Of a stretch of DNA of 64,000 nucleotides, positions 41,571-50,192 are shown in pieces. The first letter of the stretch is position 1, and each line of letters starts with the position of its first letter. Below the pieces are notes generated by a model, which was not told the DNA's origin, did no database searches, and saw only the letters and a program-made list of their open reading frames with translations. This DNA is from Planctomycetota bacterium (lineage in GTDB: Bacteria; Planctomycetota; J058). A program made the position numbers and the translations under genes. Where the stretch lies: NCBI GenBank assembly GCA_019636275.1, contig JAHBXY010000008.1, positions 36,956 to 100,955 of the forward strand. Direction: 5' to 3'.

Positions 41571-43454
41571 GTGACCCCGCTCCTGGCGCTGCTCCTGGGC
41601 CTCGCGGCGCTCGCGCTCGGCCCGCTCCTGGCCGGCGTGCTCGCCCGGCGCGAGCGCCTCCGGTCGGCGCTCGACGGGTTCATCCTGTGCATCGTCGTGG
41701 GCCTGTGCCTGGCCGTGCTCATGCCCCACGCGCTCTCGGCGCTCGGGCCGGCCGCCGTGCCGCTGGCGCTCGTGGGGTTCGCCGTGCCGCTCCTGGCGGA
41801 GCGCTGGCTGGCGCGCCACCGGCCGGGCGAGACGCCGGGCGTGCTCTACGCGGCGCTCGCCGGCCTCCTCCTGCACGAGGCGCTCGACGGGGCCGGCCTG
41901 GCCGGCGGTGGGCACGGGCACCACCACGAGGCCACGACGCTGGCGATCCTGTTTCACCGCATCCCGGTGGGCCTGCTGGTGTGGTGGTCGGTCGAGCCCC
42001 TGCTCGGGCGCCGCGCCACGTGGGGGGTGCTCGCGCTCATGGGCGCCGCCACGGTCGCCGGCTTCGCCCTGGCCCACGAGGTCGAGGAGCACCTGTCCGG
42101 GGGCTTCGCCGGCGTCGTCAACGCGCTCCTCGCGGGGGCGCTCCTCCACGTCGTGTTCGACCACGCGCCCGAGTGCGCCCCGGCCGAGGGCGGTCCGACG
42201 GCGTCGGCCCTGGGCGGCCTCCTCGGTCTGGCCTGCTGGGCCGCGCTGCCGATCGAGGCCTCGCCCGCCGCGCGGGCGGCCGCGGCGGCGTTCACCGGGC
42301 TGCTCCTCGACGCCAGCCCGGCCCTGCTCCTCGGCTTCCTGGGCGCGGGCCTGCTCACGCTCGTGCCCGGCGGCGCGCTGACGCGGCTCATGAGCGGGAC
42401 CACCATCTTCGGCAGCGCCGTGCGCGGCACGGTCTTCGGGCTCCCGCTGCCCGTGTGCTCCTGCGGGGTGGTGCCGGTCTACCGCGGGCTCGTCCACAAG
42501 GGCGTCCCGCCGGCGGCGGCGATCGCCTTCCTCGTGGCGACGCCCGAGCTGGGGATCGACGCCGTCATGGTCTCCGTGCCGCTGCTGGGGGTCGAGCTGA
42601 CCCTGGCCCGCCTGGCGGCGGCCCTGATCGTGGCGCTGGCGGCCGGCGTCGTCGCGGGGCTCCTCGCCGGGAACGGGCAGGCGGCGGCGCCGGCCGCGGC
42701 CGAGCCCGCCGACGCCGGGCGGCCGTCCGTGCGCGAGGCCCTGCGCTACGGGTTCGTCGAGTCGGTCGACGAGCTCGGGCCCTGGATCCTGGCCGGCCTC
42801 CTCGTCGCGGGCGCGCTCGAGCCGGTCCTGCGGCCCGAGTGGCTCTCGGCCGTGCCGCCGGCCGGGCAGGTGCCGCTGGCGGCCCTCATCGGCGCGCCGA
42901 TCTACGTGTGCGCCTCGGCGGCCACGCCCGTGGCCGCCATGCTCCTGGCCAAGGGGCTGAGCCCGGGCGCCGTGATCGCGTTCCTGCTCACCGGGCCCGC
43001 GACCAACGTGACCACCTGGGGCGCCCTCCGCGGCAGCCACGGGCGCCGCGCCGCCGGGGTGATCGTGGCCACGGTCGTCGTCTCCTGCGTGGCCGTGGGC
43101 CTGACGATCGACGGCCTGGGCGTGGCCTCGGCCGCCGCCGCGGCCGCCGGCCCGAGCCACGACCACGGCCCCCTCTCCCATCTCGCCGCCGGCGCGTTCG
43201 CGCTCCTGGCCCTGGCCTCCTTCCTGCGCCTCGGCCCGCGCGGCTTCCTCGCGCGGCTTGGGCTCGTGCACCGCCACGGGCACGGGCCGACCGATCCGTG
43301 CGGCGACGAGCCCGGGCATGACCACGGGCACGACGGCCACGGGCACGACGGTCACGGGCACGACCACGCGCACGACCACGCGCACGACCATGGGCATGAG
43401 CAGCACGACGAGGCCCCCGGCGACGGCTGCTGCGACCGCCCTCGCCCGGGTTGA
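41571..43454 (+). CDS. ZIP-like domain fused to an ArsP/SO_0444-type metal permease with His-rich tail
   Basis: 627 residues from a GTG; a TATGTT hexamer ends 6 nt before it, suggesting a leaderless start. The first ~200 residues resemble a ZIP transporter (LLLHEALDGAG, HRIPVGLLVW, ALAHEVEEH). Residues about 240-510 match the DUF318/ArsP permease family, with the double motif LPVCSCGVVPVYRGL, ATPELGIDAV, and CASAATPVAAMLL...LLTGPATN. That half is like the SO_0444 Cu/Zn efflux transporter. The tail (about 550-615) is a run of HDHGHDGHGH units for metal binding. Predicted to export or equilibrate zinc or copper. Such a ZIP-permease fusion is unusual, but both halves are clear. Confidence 0.85.
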   Translation: MTPLLALLLGLAALALGPLLAGVLARRERLRSALDGFILCIVVGLCLAVLMPHALSALGPAAVPLALVGFAVPLLAERWLARHRPGETPGVLYAALAGLLLHEALDGAGLAGGGHGHHHEATTLAILFHRIPVGLLVWWSVEPLLGRRATWGVLALMGAATVAGFALAHEVEEHLSGGFAGVVNALLAGALLHVVFDHAPECAPAEGGPTASALGGLLGLACWAALPIEASPAARAAAAAFTGLLLDASPALLLGFLGAGLLTLVPGGALTRLMSGTTIFGSAVRGTVFGLPLPVCSCGVVPVYRGLVHKGVPPAAAIAFLVATPELGIDAVMVSVPLLGVELTLARLAAALIVALAAGVVAGLLAGNGQAAAPAAAEPADAGRPSVREALRYGFVESVDELGPWILAGLLVAGALEPVLRPEWLSAVPPAGQVPLAALIGAPIYVCASAATPVAAMLLAKGLSPGAVIAFLLTGPATNVTTWGALRGSHGRRAAGVIVATVVVSCVAVGLTIDGLGVASAAAAAAGPSHDHGPLSHLAAGAFALLALASFLRLGPRGFLARLGLVHRHGHGPTDPCGDEPGHDHGHDGHGHDGHGHDHAHDHAHDHGHEQHDEAPGDGCCDRPRPG

Positions 43455-44212
43455 CGGCCACCCCGGGGGGCGGCCATGCTCTGGACGTGTTCCCCCTGCT
43501 GTGGCTCGCCCTGGTCGGCTTCCTCTTCGGCGCCTTCTCGGGCGAGGTGACCCGCGCGTACCGTCCCCTCTTCATGGCCGCCGCCGTCGCCTGCGGCGCA
43601 GGGATCCTGGCCGTGTTCTGGCGGTGGTACCGCCACCCGAACGGCATCTTCGACTGGACGCAGGGGGGCGTCGTCGCCGTCACCCGCGCCGACGAGCAGA
43701 TGCTCACCTGGGTGGACTGGGCGATCTTCCTCACGCGGCGCGGCGCGGTCCATCGCGAGGGGGGCTGGGTGCGCCTCGAGCGGCGGCTCCTCTTCGGCCT
43801 CGTCCCGCTCGGGTCGGTGGTCCGGCCGCTCGCGGACTTCTACCGCGTGGAGGTCTCGGTCTCCGAGCACCGCGGTCGCCGCCGCCGCCGCGGGCTCTCG
43901 TTGTTCGACGACCACGACGAGGTGAGCGGCTACACGCACGCGGTGTCGCTCGTCGACCGCAAGGGCGACCGGCTGTGCGTGCTCGACCTGACGACCGGCG
44001 TCGACGACGGCGGCGGCGGCCACTTCATAGGGCGGCTGCGCGGGCTCCTCGAGGAGGTCGTCGGCGTGCCCGGCCTCGGCGCCCGCGGCATGCCGTTCGC
44101 CGTGCGCTCAGCAGTGGACCCGGCGCCGCCGGCCGCCCCCGCGCCGTCACCCGGGAAGGTGGACGACTTCGAGGCCTGGCGGGCCCGGCGCGAGGCGCGC
44201 GAGGGCGGGTAG
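43451..44212 (+). CDS. Hypothetical membrane protein
   Basis: Up to 253 residues. TTG 43451 overlaps the permease stop by 4 nt; GTG 43487 is an in-frame alternative that would start at FPLLWLALVGFLFGAFSG. Two hydrophobic helices (about 14-32 and 40-58) are followed by a cytoplasmic beta-rich domain of about 150 residues with FDWTQGGVVAVTRAD, a strand GWVRLERRLLFGLVPLGS and a C-terminal DDFEAWRARREAR. It resembles a bacterial PH-like or similar small domain, but I do not recognise a family. Confidence 0.6.
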   Translation: MTATPGGGHALDVFPLLWLALVGFLFGAFSGEVTRAYRPLFMAAAVACGAGILAVFWRWYRHPNGIFDWTQGGVVAVTRADEQMLTWVDWAIFLTRRGAVHREGGWVRLERRLLFGLVPLGSVVRPLADFYRVEVSVSEHRGRRRRRGLSLFDDHDEVSGYTHAVSLVDRKGDRLCVLDLTTGVDDGGGGHFIGRLRGLLEEVVGVPGLGARGMPFAVRSAVDPAPPAAPAPSPGKVDDFEAWRARREAREGG

Positions 44213-44286
44213 GTCGTCCATCCTGCGCCATCCTGCGCCCCCCCCGGCCTTGACGGGGGCGCCCGCGTCCGGGTCAATGCTCCTCC

Positions 44287-44892
44287 ATGGACGACCGCGT
44301 CGGGTGCCCCTACTGCGGCGAGGACATCCCGAGCATCGCTCGCAAGTGCAGGCACTGCGGCGAGTTCATCGACCCGGCCGCGACCCCTGGCGCGGCGGAG
44401 GCGCTGCCGCACCTCGCGCTGGGCGCGTTCGTGGGGGTCGTCCTCCTGGCGCTCCTGTGCGTCGTCGGGTCGATCGTGGCGGCGACCGCCACGCCGAACC
44501 TCCTGCGCGCCGAGAAGGCCCGCAACGAGGCCGCGGCCGTCGCCGCCCTGCGGGCCGTCGTCGCCGCGCAGGAGGCCTTCCGGGCGGCCGACCCCGATCG
44601 CAACGGCGTGGCCGACTACGGCGACCTCGCCCAGCTCGGCACGGCGCACCTGCTCGACCCCGGCCTCGTGACCGGGATCCACGAGGGCTACCAGCTCGAG
44701 GTGGCCGCCTCCCGCCTCGACCCGGAGCGGCGCTGGATCGCCGTCGCCAGCCCCCTGACGCCCGGCCACACGGGCGACCGCTACTTCGCCGTGAACCAGG
44801 CCGGCGCCGTCCACGCGCGCACGTCCCGCCCCTTCCCGCTCGACGTCCTGAACTGCGAGCTCCCCGGCGACGCCCGGCCCGTCGGACCCTGA
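44287..44892 (+). CDS. Zinc-ribbon protein with pilin-like domain
   Basis: 201 residues. The N-terminal ribbon reads CPYCGEDIPSIARKCRHCGEFI (two CxxC pairs), followed by a hydrophobic helix (about 45-68) that runs into TPNLLRAEKARNEAAAVAALRAVVAAQEAF, the type IV pilin/pseudopilin-like alpha1 helix. The DPDRNGVADYGDLAQL segment and following strands also match the pseudopilin-like proteins common in Planctomycetota. A cytoplasmic zinc ribbon in place of a class III leader is odd: it lacks a prepilin cleavage site. Function unknown. Confidence 0.65.
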   Translation: MDDRVGCPYCGEDIPSIARKCRHCGEFIDPAATPGAAEALPHLALGAFVGVVLLALLCVVGSIVAATATPNLLRAEKARNEAAAVAALRAVVAAQEAFRAADPDRNGVADYGDLAQLGTAHLLDPGLVTGIHEGYQLEVAASRLDPERRWIAVASPLTPGHTGDRYFAVNQAGAVHARTSRPFPLDVLNCELPGDARPVGP

Positions 44893-44936
44893 CGCCACGC
44901 GGCCGCCCACTCCGGCCAGAACCAAATCAAGGACCC

Positions 44937-45021
44937 ACCACGGAGGACACGGAGGACTCGGAGAAGACCCCCTCGGAGGTCACCCTCCTGCAACTCTTCT
45001 CCGTGCCCTCCGTGTCCTCCG
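44937..45021. repeat. Palindromic element, split by the group II intron
   Basis: Left arm 44937-44967 begins ACCACGGAGGACACGGAGGA. The right arm is 44995-45021 plus the four bases TGGT at 46978-46981 on the far side of the intron; joined, the two arms are 31 nt each with two mismatches. Each arm has three CGGAGGACA-like 9-nt units. Loop 44968-44994. It stands 44 nt after the zinc-ribbon gene stop and could fold as its terminator-like hairpin. Confidence 0.8.
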
Positions 45022-46977
45022 GTGCGCCAGGCGAAGCTTGCCCAGTCTCGTGGGATGAAAGGAGCCCACCATGTGAATTGCTCGTTCGGCATGTAGGGGA
45101 CGAGGCGGCGTGGTACGGGTAACCGGCGCGTCGAAGCCCTCGGCTCCGAAGACGTGAGCCGCAATGCGAAAGCGTGAACCCGGTTCAGCCTCGAGAAACC
45201 AATCGCGGGTAAGGCCAAGCCGTCGGAGAGGTGGAAGCCTGTCACCCGTCGGGGAAGAAACGAGCGGGAGCACCTGACGGGCCCGCCGGGGTGAGAGGGG
45301 GCGGCGCGCGTTGAACGACTGGTCAGGAACCTGGGAGGCCCGGCGTGTGGGACGGAACCCAACGGCGATCGGGAAGACATAACCGAGGCCGGCACGTCCG
45401 GGAGTCGGCGGGGTCGTAGTAGCGGTGAAGCGGGTAATGACCGTGGAGCGAAGGACCCCACTGGACAGCACGCGGCTGCAAGAAGACGAGGGAACCGCTT
45501 GAGTCCCGAGGACTCCACTACGGAACAACCGGAAGACCACGACGTGACCCCGGAAACGGGCGAGCGGCGACGGCTTCCGGAGAAGCTCGCTCGTCTGAGG
45601 CAGAAGCTCGGCCAAAAGGCCAAGCAGGAGCCAAGATTTCGGTTCTATGCGCTCTATGACCGGATCTATCGATCCGACACGCTTGAGGCGGCATGGGCCC
45701 AGGTGCGCTCGAACAAGGGCGCCCCGGGAGTCGACGGGATCTCGATCCACCAAATCGAGAACTCGGCGGGAGGCGTGCAGCGCTTCTTGGAGGTGATCCA
45801 GGAAGAACTGCGCGCGCGGACCTATCGGCCTCAGGCGGTACGACGCGTCTACATCCCGAAGGCGAACGGGAAGCAACGCCCGCTGGGGATCCCGACCGTA
45901 AAGGACCGGGTGATCCAGATGGCGACGCTTCTGATCCTGGAGCCCATCTTCGAGGCGGACTTCCTGCCGTGTTCGTACGGCTTCCGCCCCGGACGACGGG
46001 CGCACCAGGCGATCGACGAAATCCGCGACCACCTGAACGCGGGGTTCTCCGAGGTGTATGACGCGGACCTGAAGGGCTACTTCGACACGATCCCCCACGA
46101 CAAACTGATGGCGGGGCTGGAAATGCGGATCTCGGACGGGTCGGTGCTCAAGCTGATCCGGATGTGGCTGCAGGCTCCGGTCGTGGAGAACGACGAGGAC
46201 GGACGACCAAAGGTCACGCGCCCTCGACAAGGAACGCCTCAAGGAGGGGTGATCTCACCGCTCCTGGCGAACTCCTTCCTTCACTGGTTCGACCTGGCAT
46301 TCCACCTGCCGAGCGGTCCGCACGAGTGGGCCAATGCCCGTCTCGTGAGGTACGCGGACGACTTCGTCGTCCTGGCGCGATACCAGGGTGTCAGGCTGAC
46401 CCGGTGGATCGAATCGTTCCTCGAAGCCCGAATGGGGCTCACGATCAACCGCGAGAAGACGTCTACGGCAAAGCTGAAAGAGGGAGATCGACTGGACTTC
46501 CTCGGCTTCACGTTCTGGCGCGCCCCCGACCTTCACGGCCGGGGACACCGCTACCTGCGCGTGGAGCCGTCGAAGAAGGCACTCGCTCGCGAGCGTGACA
46601 AGCTCCGCGACCTCACGAGCAAGAGCGTGTGCTTCCTGCCGGTGCCGGCACTGATCCGCAAGATCAACCGTCATCTCAGGGGCTGGGCGAACTACTTCGA
46701 CCACGGTCATGCCCGACAGGCGCTCAGGGAGATCAACAGCTTCGTACGTGAGCGCGTCACGCGCCATCTGCGGCGACGGAGTCAGCGGCCCTACGTTCCC
46801 CCGAAGGGCGTCAGCTACTACCGGCACCTGGCGAACATGGGTCTCATCTACCTGTGACGCTGAACCTGCGTATGCCTGCGGCTTAAAGGCTGTCCGGGGA
46901 ACGCCGGATGCGGGAAATCTGCACGTCCGGTGTGGCGAGGGGGGAGGGCGAGCGCCGCTCGTCCTCCCCTACTCGAC
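45022..46977 (+). mobile_element. Group II intron (1956 bp), probably class C
   Basis: The 5' end GTGCGCC and the 3' end ACTCGAC follow group II rules, and excision restores the interrupted palindrome exactly. Domain V lies at about 46899-46936 with ATGCGGGAAATCTGCACGTC, and domain VI at 46940-46970 (GGGGAGGGCGAGC paired with CTCGTCCTCCCC). The lower strand of domain V can be read with a CGC triad, as in class C introns. The encoded reverse transcriptase has no endonuclease domain, also a class C trait, and class C introns favour hairpins as targets. The intron has lower GC than its surroundings. Confidence 0.85.
45499..46857 (+). CDS. ltrA: Group II intron-encoded reverse transcriptase/maturase
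   Basis: 452 residues within intron domain IV, start TTG 45499 with GAGGGA 6 nt upstream. The fingers/palm motifs are [11 protein letters not shown] (71-82), [18 protein letters not shown] (117-134), [13 protein letters not shown] (188-200), [16 protein letters not shown] (243-258) and the catalytic YADD (285-288). After LDFLGFTF comes the maturase X domain with [10 protein letters not shown]; there is no HNH endonuclease. It helps splicing and reverse-transcribes the intron into new sites. Intact and apparently functional. Confidence 0.95.
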   Translation: MSPEDSTTEQPEDHDVTPETGERRRLPEKLARLRQKLGQKAKQEPRFRFYALYDRIYRSDTLEAAWAQVRSNKGAPGVDGISIHQIENSAGGVQRFLEVIQEELRARTYRPQAVRRVYIPKANGKQRPLGIPTVKDRVIQMATLLILEPIFEADFLPCSYGFRPGRRAHQAIDEIRDHLNAGFSEVYDADLKGYFDTIPHDKLMAGLEMRISDGSVLKLIRMWLQAPVVENDEDGRPKVTRPRQGTPQGGVISPLLANSFLHWFDLAFHLPSGPHEWANARLVRYADDFVVLARYQGVRLTRWIESFLEARMGLTINREKTSTAKLKEGDRLDFLGFTFWRAPDLHGRGHRYLRVEPSKKALARERDKLRDLTSKSVCFLPVPALIRKINRHLRGWANYFDHGHARQALREINSFVRERVTRHLRRRSQRPYVPPKGVSYYRHLANMGLIYL

Positions 46978-46981
46978 TGGT

Positions 46982-47061
46982 CCTCTCTGCTGGGCAGAGC
47001 GAGGTCTCGCCGAGGAGGAGGCGTACTCGTCAGGCGACGGGGTCCGCAGGACCACCGCCCT
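46982..47061. other. Short spacer between intron and GC-hairpin element
   Basis: Contains CTCTGCTGGGCAGAGCGAGGT, of which the first 14 bases form a small hairpin (CTCTGC/GCAGAG). Nothing else recognised. Confidence 0.3.
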
Positions 47062-47315
47062 CGATCGGAGCCACACGCGAGGCGAGGCCGCGGAGGACGA
47101 GGCGGGGCGGCGCGCGCGCGGCTGATATCGATCTGCCGATCCTATCAGCCGCGCGCGCGTCGCCCCGCCCGGCATCCGCGGCCGCAGCCGTCGATCACAC
47201 ATCTGCCGCGCGCGCGGCTGTTATCGATCTGCCGATCCTATCAGCCGCGCGCGCGCCGCCACGGCCGGCATCCGCGGACGCAGCCGTCGATCACACATCC
47301 GGCCGCAGCCGTCGA
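47062..47315 (-). repeat. GC-hairpin element, copy B (double, 3' of the HEAT-repeat gene)
   Basis: On the minus strand it starts TCGACGG 7 nt after the stop of the leftward gene at 47323. Two stem-loops are present: 47101-47127 with 47143-47169 (27 bp, one mismatch) and a second at 47205-47260. Both have the loop TCGATCTGCCGATCC. The unit CGCAGCCGTCGATCACACAT occurs twice, showing a local duplication. Flanks match copies A and D. Confidence 0.75.
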
Positions 47316-47322
47316 GATCTCA

Positions 47323-49560
47323 TCAAGGATCGCGGCCGACGATGGCCTTGTAGAGGCGCGCCGCGACTTGCCGCACGCCGGCGTCCGCGTCGGAGCGCGC
47401 GATCTCGCGGAAGGTGGCCACGCCGGAGCTCAGGTTCGCGCCCCCGCCCTGCAGCTCGGCGCACAGGTCGATGGCCTTGCGCCGCACCTGCGCGTCGGGG
47501 TCCTTGAGGGCCTCGAGCAGGGCCGGGAGCCCCCCGGCGTTCTGGACCGCCCCCAGGGCCACGACCGCGTAGTAGCGCTCGCCGACGGGCAGGGTGGGGG
47601 CGAGGTGCTCGCGCAGCTTCGCCACGCACGCGGCGACGGGCAGGCGCGCCAGCGCGCGGCGCACCTCGTCGACGAACGCCTGCTCGGGCGGGGGGTCGCG
47701 CCGGCTGAGGGCCAGCGCCAGCGGCCAGGCCGCCTCGGCGTTGCCCACCTGCGCCAGCCCGCGCGCGGCGCGCAGGCGCACGCGGAGCGCCGCGTCGCGC
47801 AGGCCCAGGCGCGCGACGCGGTCGACGGCGGCCGGCGTGCCGGCGCCCACGAGGAGCTCGACCGCGAGCAGGCGCACCTCCTCGTCCTCGGCGCGCAGGA
47901 GCGGCGCGACGCTGTCGGGGTTCTCGACCACGAACTCGGTGAGCTGCTGCCGCCCCTCGCCCCGGGCCCACTCGATCCCCTTGCCTTGCACGAGCCGCGC
48001 CGCCGCGTCGGGCGGCGCGATGCCGGTGCGGAGCATGGCGCGCAGCACGGGGAACTCGGCCGTGTCGCGGGCCAGGTAGGCGCCGAGCGCCTCCGAGCGG
48101 CGCTTCGCCGCCGCGTCGTCGCCGGGCGTCGGCTGCCCCAGGAGGTCGACCAGCGCGTAGAACACCGACCCCTTGGCCCAGCGCAGCGCGGCGATGAGCG
48201 CCTCCTCGCCGGGCTCCTTCGTGCGCAGGCTGGCGATCAGGTCGACCGCCACGCGGTCGAGCGCGTCCTCGTGCCGCCCGTGCTCGACGACCGCCCGCAA
48301 GAGGCGCATGCGCGTGGCGTCGTCGGCGTTCAGGCCCTGGTCCACCCAGACGCCGTACGCCCGCGCGCGGACCTCCACGGTGCGGTGCCCCGCCGCGACC
48401 TCGATGAGCGCCGGGACCTTGTCGCCGACGCCGTTCAGCGCCCGGCTGATGTAGGCCCGATGCAGCTCCGGGTCCGGCAGGGGGTCCTCGAGCTCGGCGA
48501 CGAGGAGCGCCTGGCCCTCGAGGGTCTGGCGCTCGGCGATCCGCGGGTCGAGCTGGTCCGTCGGCGGCTGCGAGATCAGGCCGCTGGTGAGGCCCTTGAG
48601 CTGCTCGACGAGCCCCCGCCCGCCCAGGAACGGGTCGATGAACGCCGTGTAGACCGCGTAGCCGCCGCCGCCGAGCAGCGCCAGCAGGAGCCCGCCGCGG
48701 AACGCGCGGTAGCCCAGGCTGCGGCGGCCGACCGTCATGTCGACCCGGTCGGCCTTCTCGTTGTCGACGCGGTAGACCGCCATCTGCAGGGCCGTGCGCG
48801 ACATGCCGCCGCGCGGCGTCAGCTCCGGGTTGGCCTGGGCGCCGCGCGCCGGCGTCGGCTCGGGCTCGGGCTCGGCGCCGCGGGCCGCGTACTCGTCCAG
48901 CTCCTCGAAGCGTCGCGTGGGCTGGAGCCCGCTCGGCCGGCGCGGGGGCGGCGGCGGGTCGGCCGCCTCCCCGTCCGGGCCGTCGGCGTGGTCCATGAAG
49001 CGCGTCGTCGTCCGCACGTGCGCGACGTTGAGCGAGCGCGTGCTCGGGTCGGCGGCGTCGGCGCGCCCCGCGAAGGCGCGCGTCGGGGGGTCGGCCGCCT
49101 CGCTCCGGCCCGGCGCCGGGCCGTCGTCGGCCTCGCCCTCGACGAGCGACTCCCACGACGTCTCGCCCTCCGCCACGCGCTCGAGCTGCGGCCCGTCGCG
49201 CCCGGCGGCCTCGAGCGCCAGGGCCACGAGCAGGTGCAGCTGGTTCGGGCTGGGGTCGCGGCTGGGCGAGGTCCACGTCGTGGCGACGAGCAGCGCGCGC
49301 TGCGCCTCGTGGTAGGCGAAGCACACGCCCGCGCGCCGCTGGTTCAGCCAGTCCATCGCCCGCGACAGGTCGGGCGAGAAGTCGTCGACCGGGTAGCAGA
49401 TCGTGCGCTCGAGCCGCACGACGCGCTCGTTCTCGTCGACGCGCACGACCATCTTCTGGCCGTCGACCCCGTCGCTGACGACCAGGCCGGCGCGGTCGCC
49501 CTCGACCGTCAGGCCGAGCGCCTCGAGCCCCTTCGTCACCGCGGCCCTGAGCGAGCTCAC
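47323..49560 (-). CDS. YbjN-like domain, membrane helix and HEAT repeats
   Basis: 745 residues from a GTG. The first ~140 residues resemble a YbjN/type III chaperone-like domain (LRAAVTKGLEALGLTVEGD, AMDWLNQRRAGVCFAYHE). A long Pro/Glu-rich linker follows, one membrane helix (about 302-322, GLLLALLGGGGYAVYTAFI), and then some ten HEAT-like helical repeats to the end, such as DAALRVRLRAARGLAQVGN and DPDAQVRRKAIDLCAEL. HEAT repeats suggest a scaffold outside or at the membrane. The upstream gene also encodes a YbjN-like protein, 10 nt away. Confidence 0.75.
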   Translation of the reverse strand: MSSLRAAVTKGLEALGLTVEGDRAGLVVSDGVDGQKMVVRVDENERVVRLERTICYPVDDFSPDLSRAMDWLNQRRAGVCFAYHEAQRALLVATTWTSPSRDPSPNQLHLLVALALEAAGRDGPQLERVAEGETSWESLVEGEADDGPAPGRSEAADPPTRAFAGRADAADPSTRSLNVAHVRTTTRFMDHADGPDGEAADPPPPPRRPSGLQPTRRFEELDEYAARGAEPEPEPTPARGAQANPELTPRGGMSRTALQMAVYRVDNEKADRVDMTVGRRSLGYRAFRGGLLLALLGGGGYAVYTAFIDPFLGGRGLVEQLKGLTSGLISQPPTDQLDPRIAERQTLEGQALLVAELEDPLPDPELHRAYISRALNGVGDKVPALIEVAAGHRTVEVRARAYGVWVDQGLNADDATRMRLLRAVVEHGRHEDALDRVAVDLIASLRTKEPGEEALIAALRWAKGSVFYALVDLLGQPTPGDDAAAKRRSEALGAYLARDTAEFPVLRAMLRTGIAPPDAAARLVQGKGIEWARGEGRQQLTEFVVENPDSVAPLLRAEDEEVRLLAVELLVGAGTPAAVDRVARLGLRDAALRVRLRAARGLAQVGNAEAAWPLALALSRRDPPPEQAFVDEVRRALARLPVAACVAKLREHLAPTLPVGERYYAVVALGAVQNAGGLPALLEALKDPDAQVRRKAIDLCAELQGGGANLSSGVATFREIARSDADAGVRQVAARLYKAIVGRDP

Positions 49561-49570
49561 CTGGTCGGCC

Positions 49571-50086
49571 TCACTTCAGCGCCCGCAGGGCGTCCTTGAC
49601 GTTGCGCCATGAGGCGCCCTCCTGGCAGCGGCGCAGCGGGTCGGCGAAGACGGCCTTCTGCGCGCACAGCCCCGTGAGCGCCTGCCGCAGCTCGCGCGGA
49701 TGGATCGCCGGGCCGCCGCCGGTGCTCGGGAGCAGGTCGTGGCGGACGTGGATCCCGCGCCCCCGACCCTGGGCCAGATCGCCCACGTAGAAGCGGAACG
49801 TGGAGAGCTCGAGCGCCAGGTAGTTGATCGCCATGCGCAGCTCCTCGTGGACCTCGCCCGCCACCTCGCCCAGGAGCCCCTCGGCGCAGCACACCCCCAG
49901 GCGGTCGTGGAAGAAGAAGCGCACGGCGATGGCCTGATACGACGGGCTCGGGGTGTACTCCACCCACAGGTCGCGGCGGCCGTCCTCCTTGAACGGCACC
50001 TTGAGCTCCTTGAGGGCGGCGCGCAGGTCGTTGGCGACGCGCGCCGCATCGCCCGCGTGGGCCGAGACATCCGGGACGAAGCTCAC
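49571..50086 (-). CDS. Small YbjN-like protein
   Basis: 171 residues from a GTG. Pattern DLRAALKELKVPFKEDGRRDLWVEY, then VRFFFHDRLGVCC and RMAINYLALELSTFRFYVGD, fits the fold of YbjN/CesT-like proteins (strand-rich sheet with a long 'N.LN' helix). Such proteins are regulators or chaperone-like. No signal peptide. Probably co-transcribed with the HEAT-repeat gene 10 nt downstream. Assignment is tentative. Confidence 0.55.
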   Translation of the reverse strand: MSFVPDVSAHAGDAARVANDLRAALKELKVPFKEDGRRDLWVEYTPSPSYQAIAVRFFFHDRLGVCCAEGLLGEVAGEVHEELRMAINYLALELSTFRFYVGDLAQGRGRGIHVRHDLLPSTGGGPAIHPRELRQALTGLCAQKAVFADPLRRCQEGASWRNVKDALRALK

Positions 50087-50192
50087 CGGCGGGCACCTCG
50101 CTGCGCCGTCAGCCTACTGCCGCGCGCCCCACGGCGCCACCGCAGCGACCGCAGCGACCTCAGGGATTCCCCTAGGCCCTCCGCGCCGCGCG

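Noticed and set aside
50110..50192. Small RNA or terminator between the YbjN-like gene and gltX
   Set aside because: No stable hairpin with a T-run and no RNA family pattern seen.
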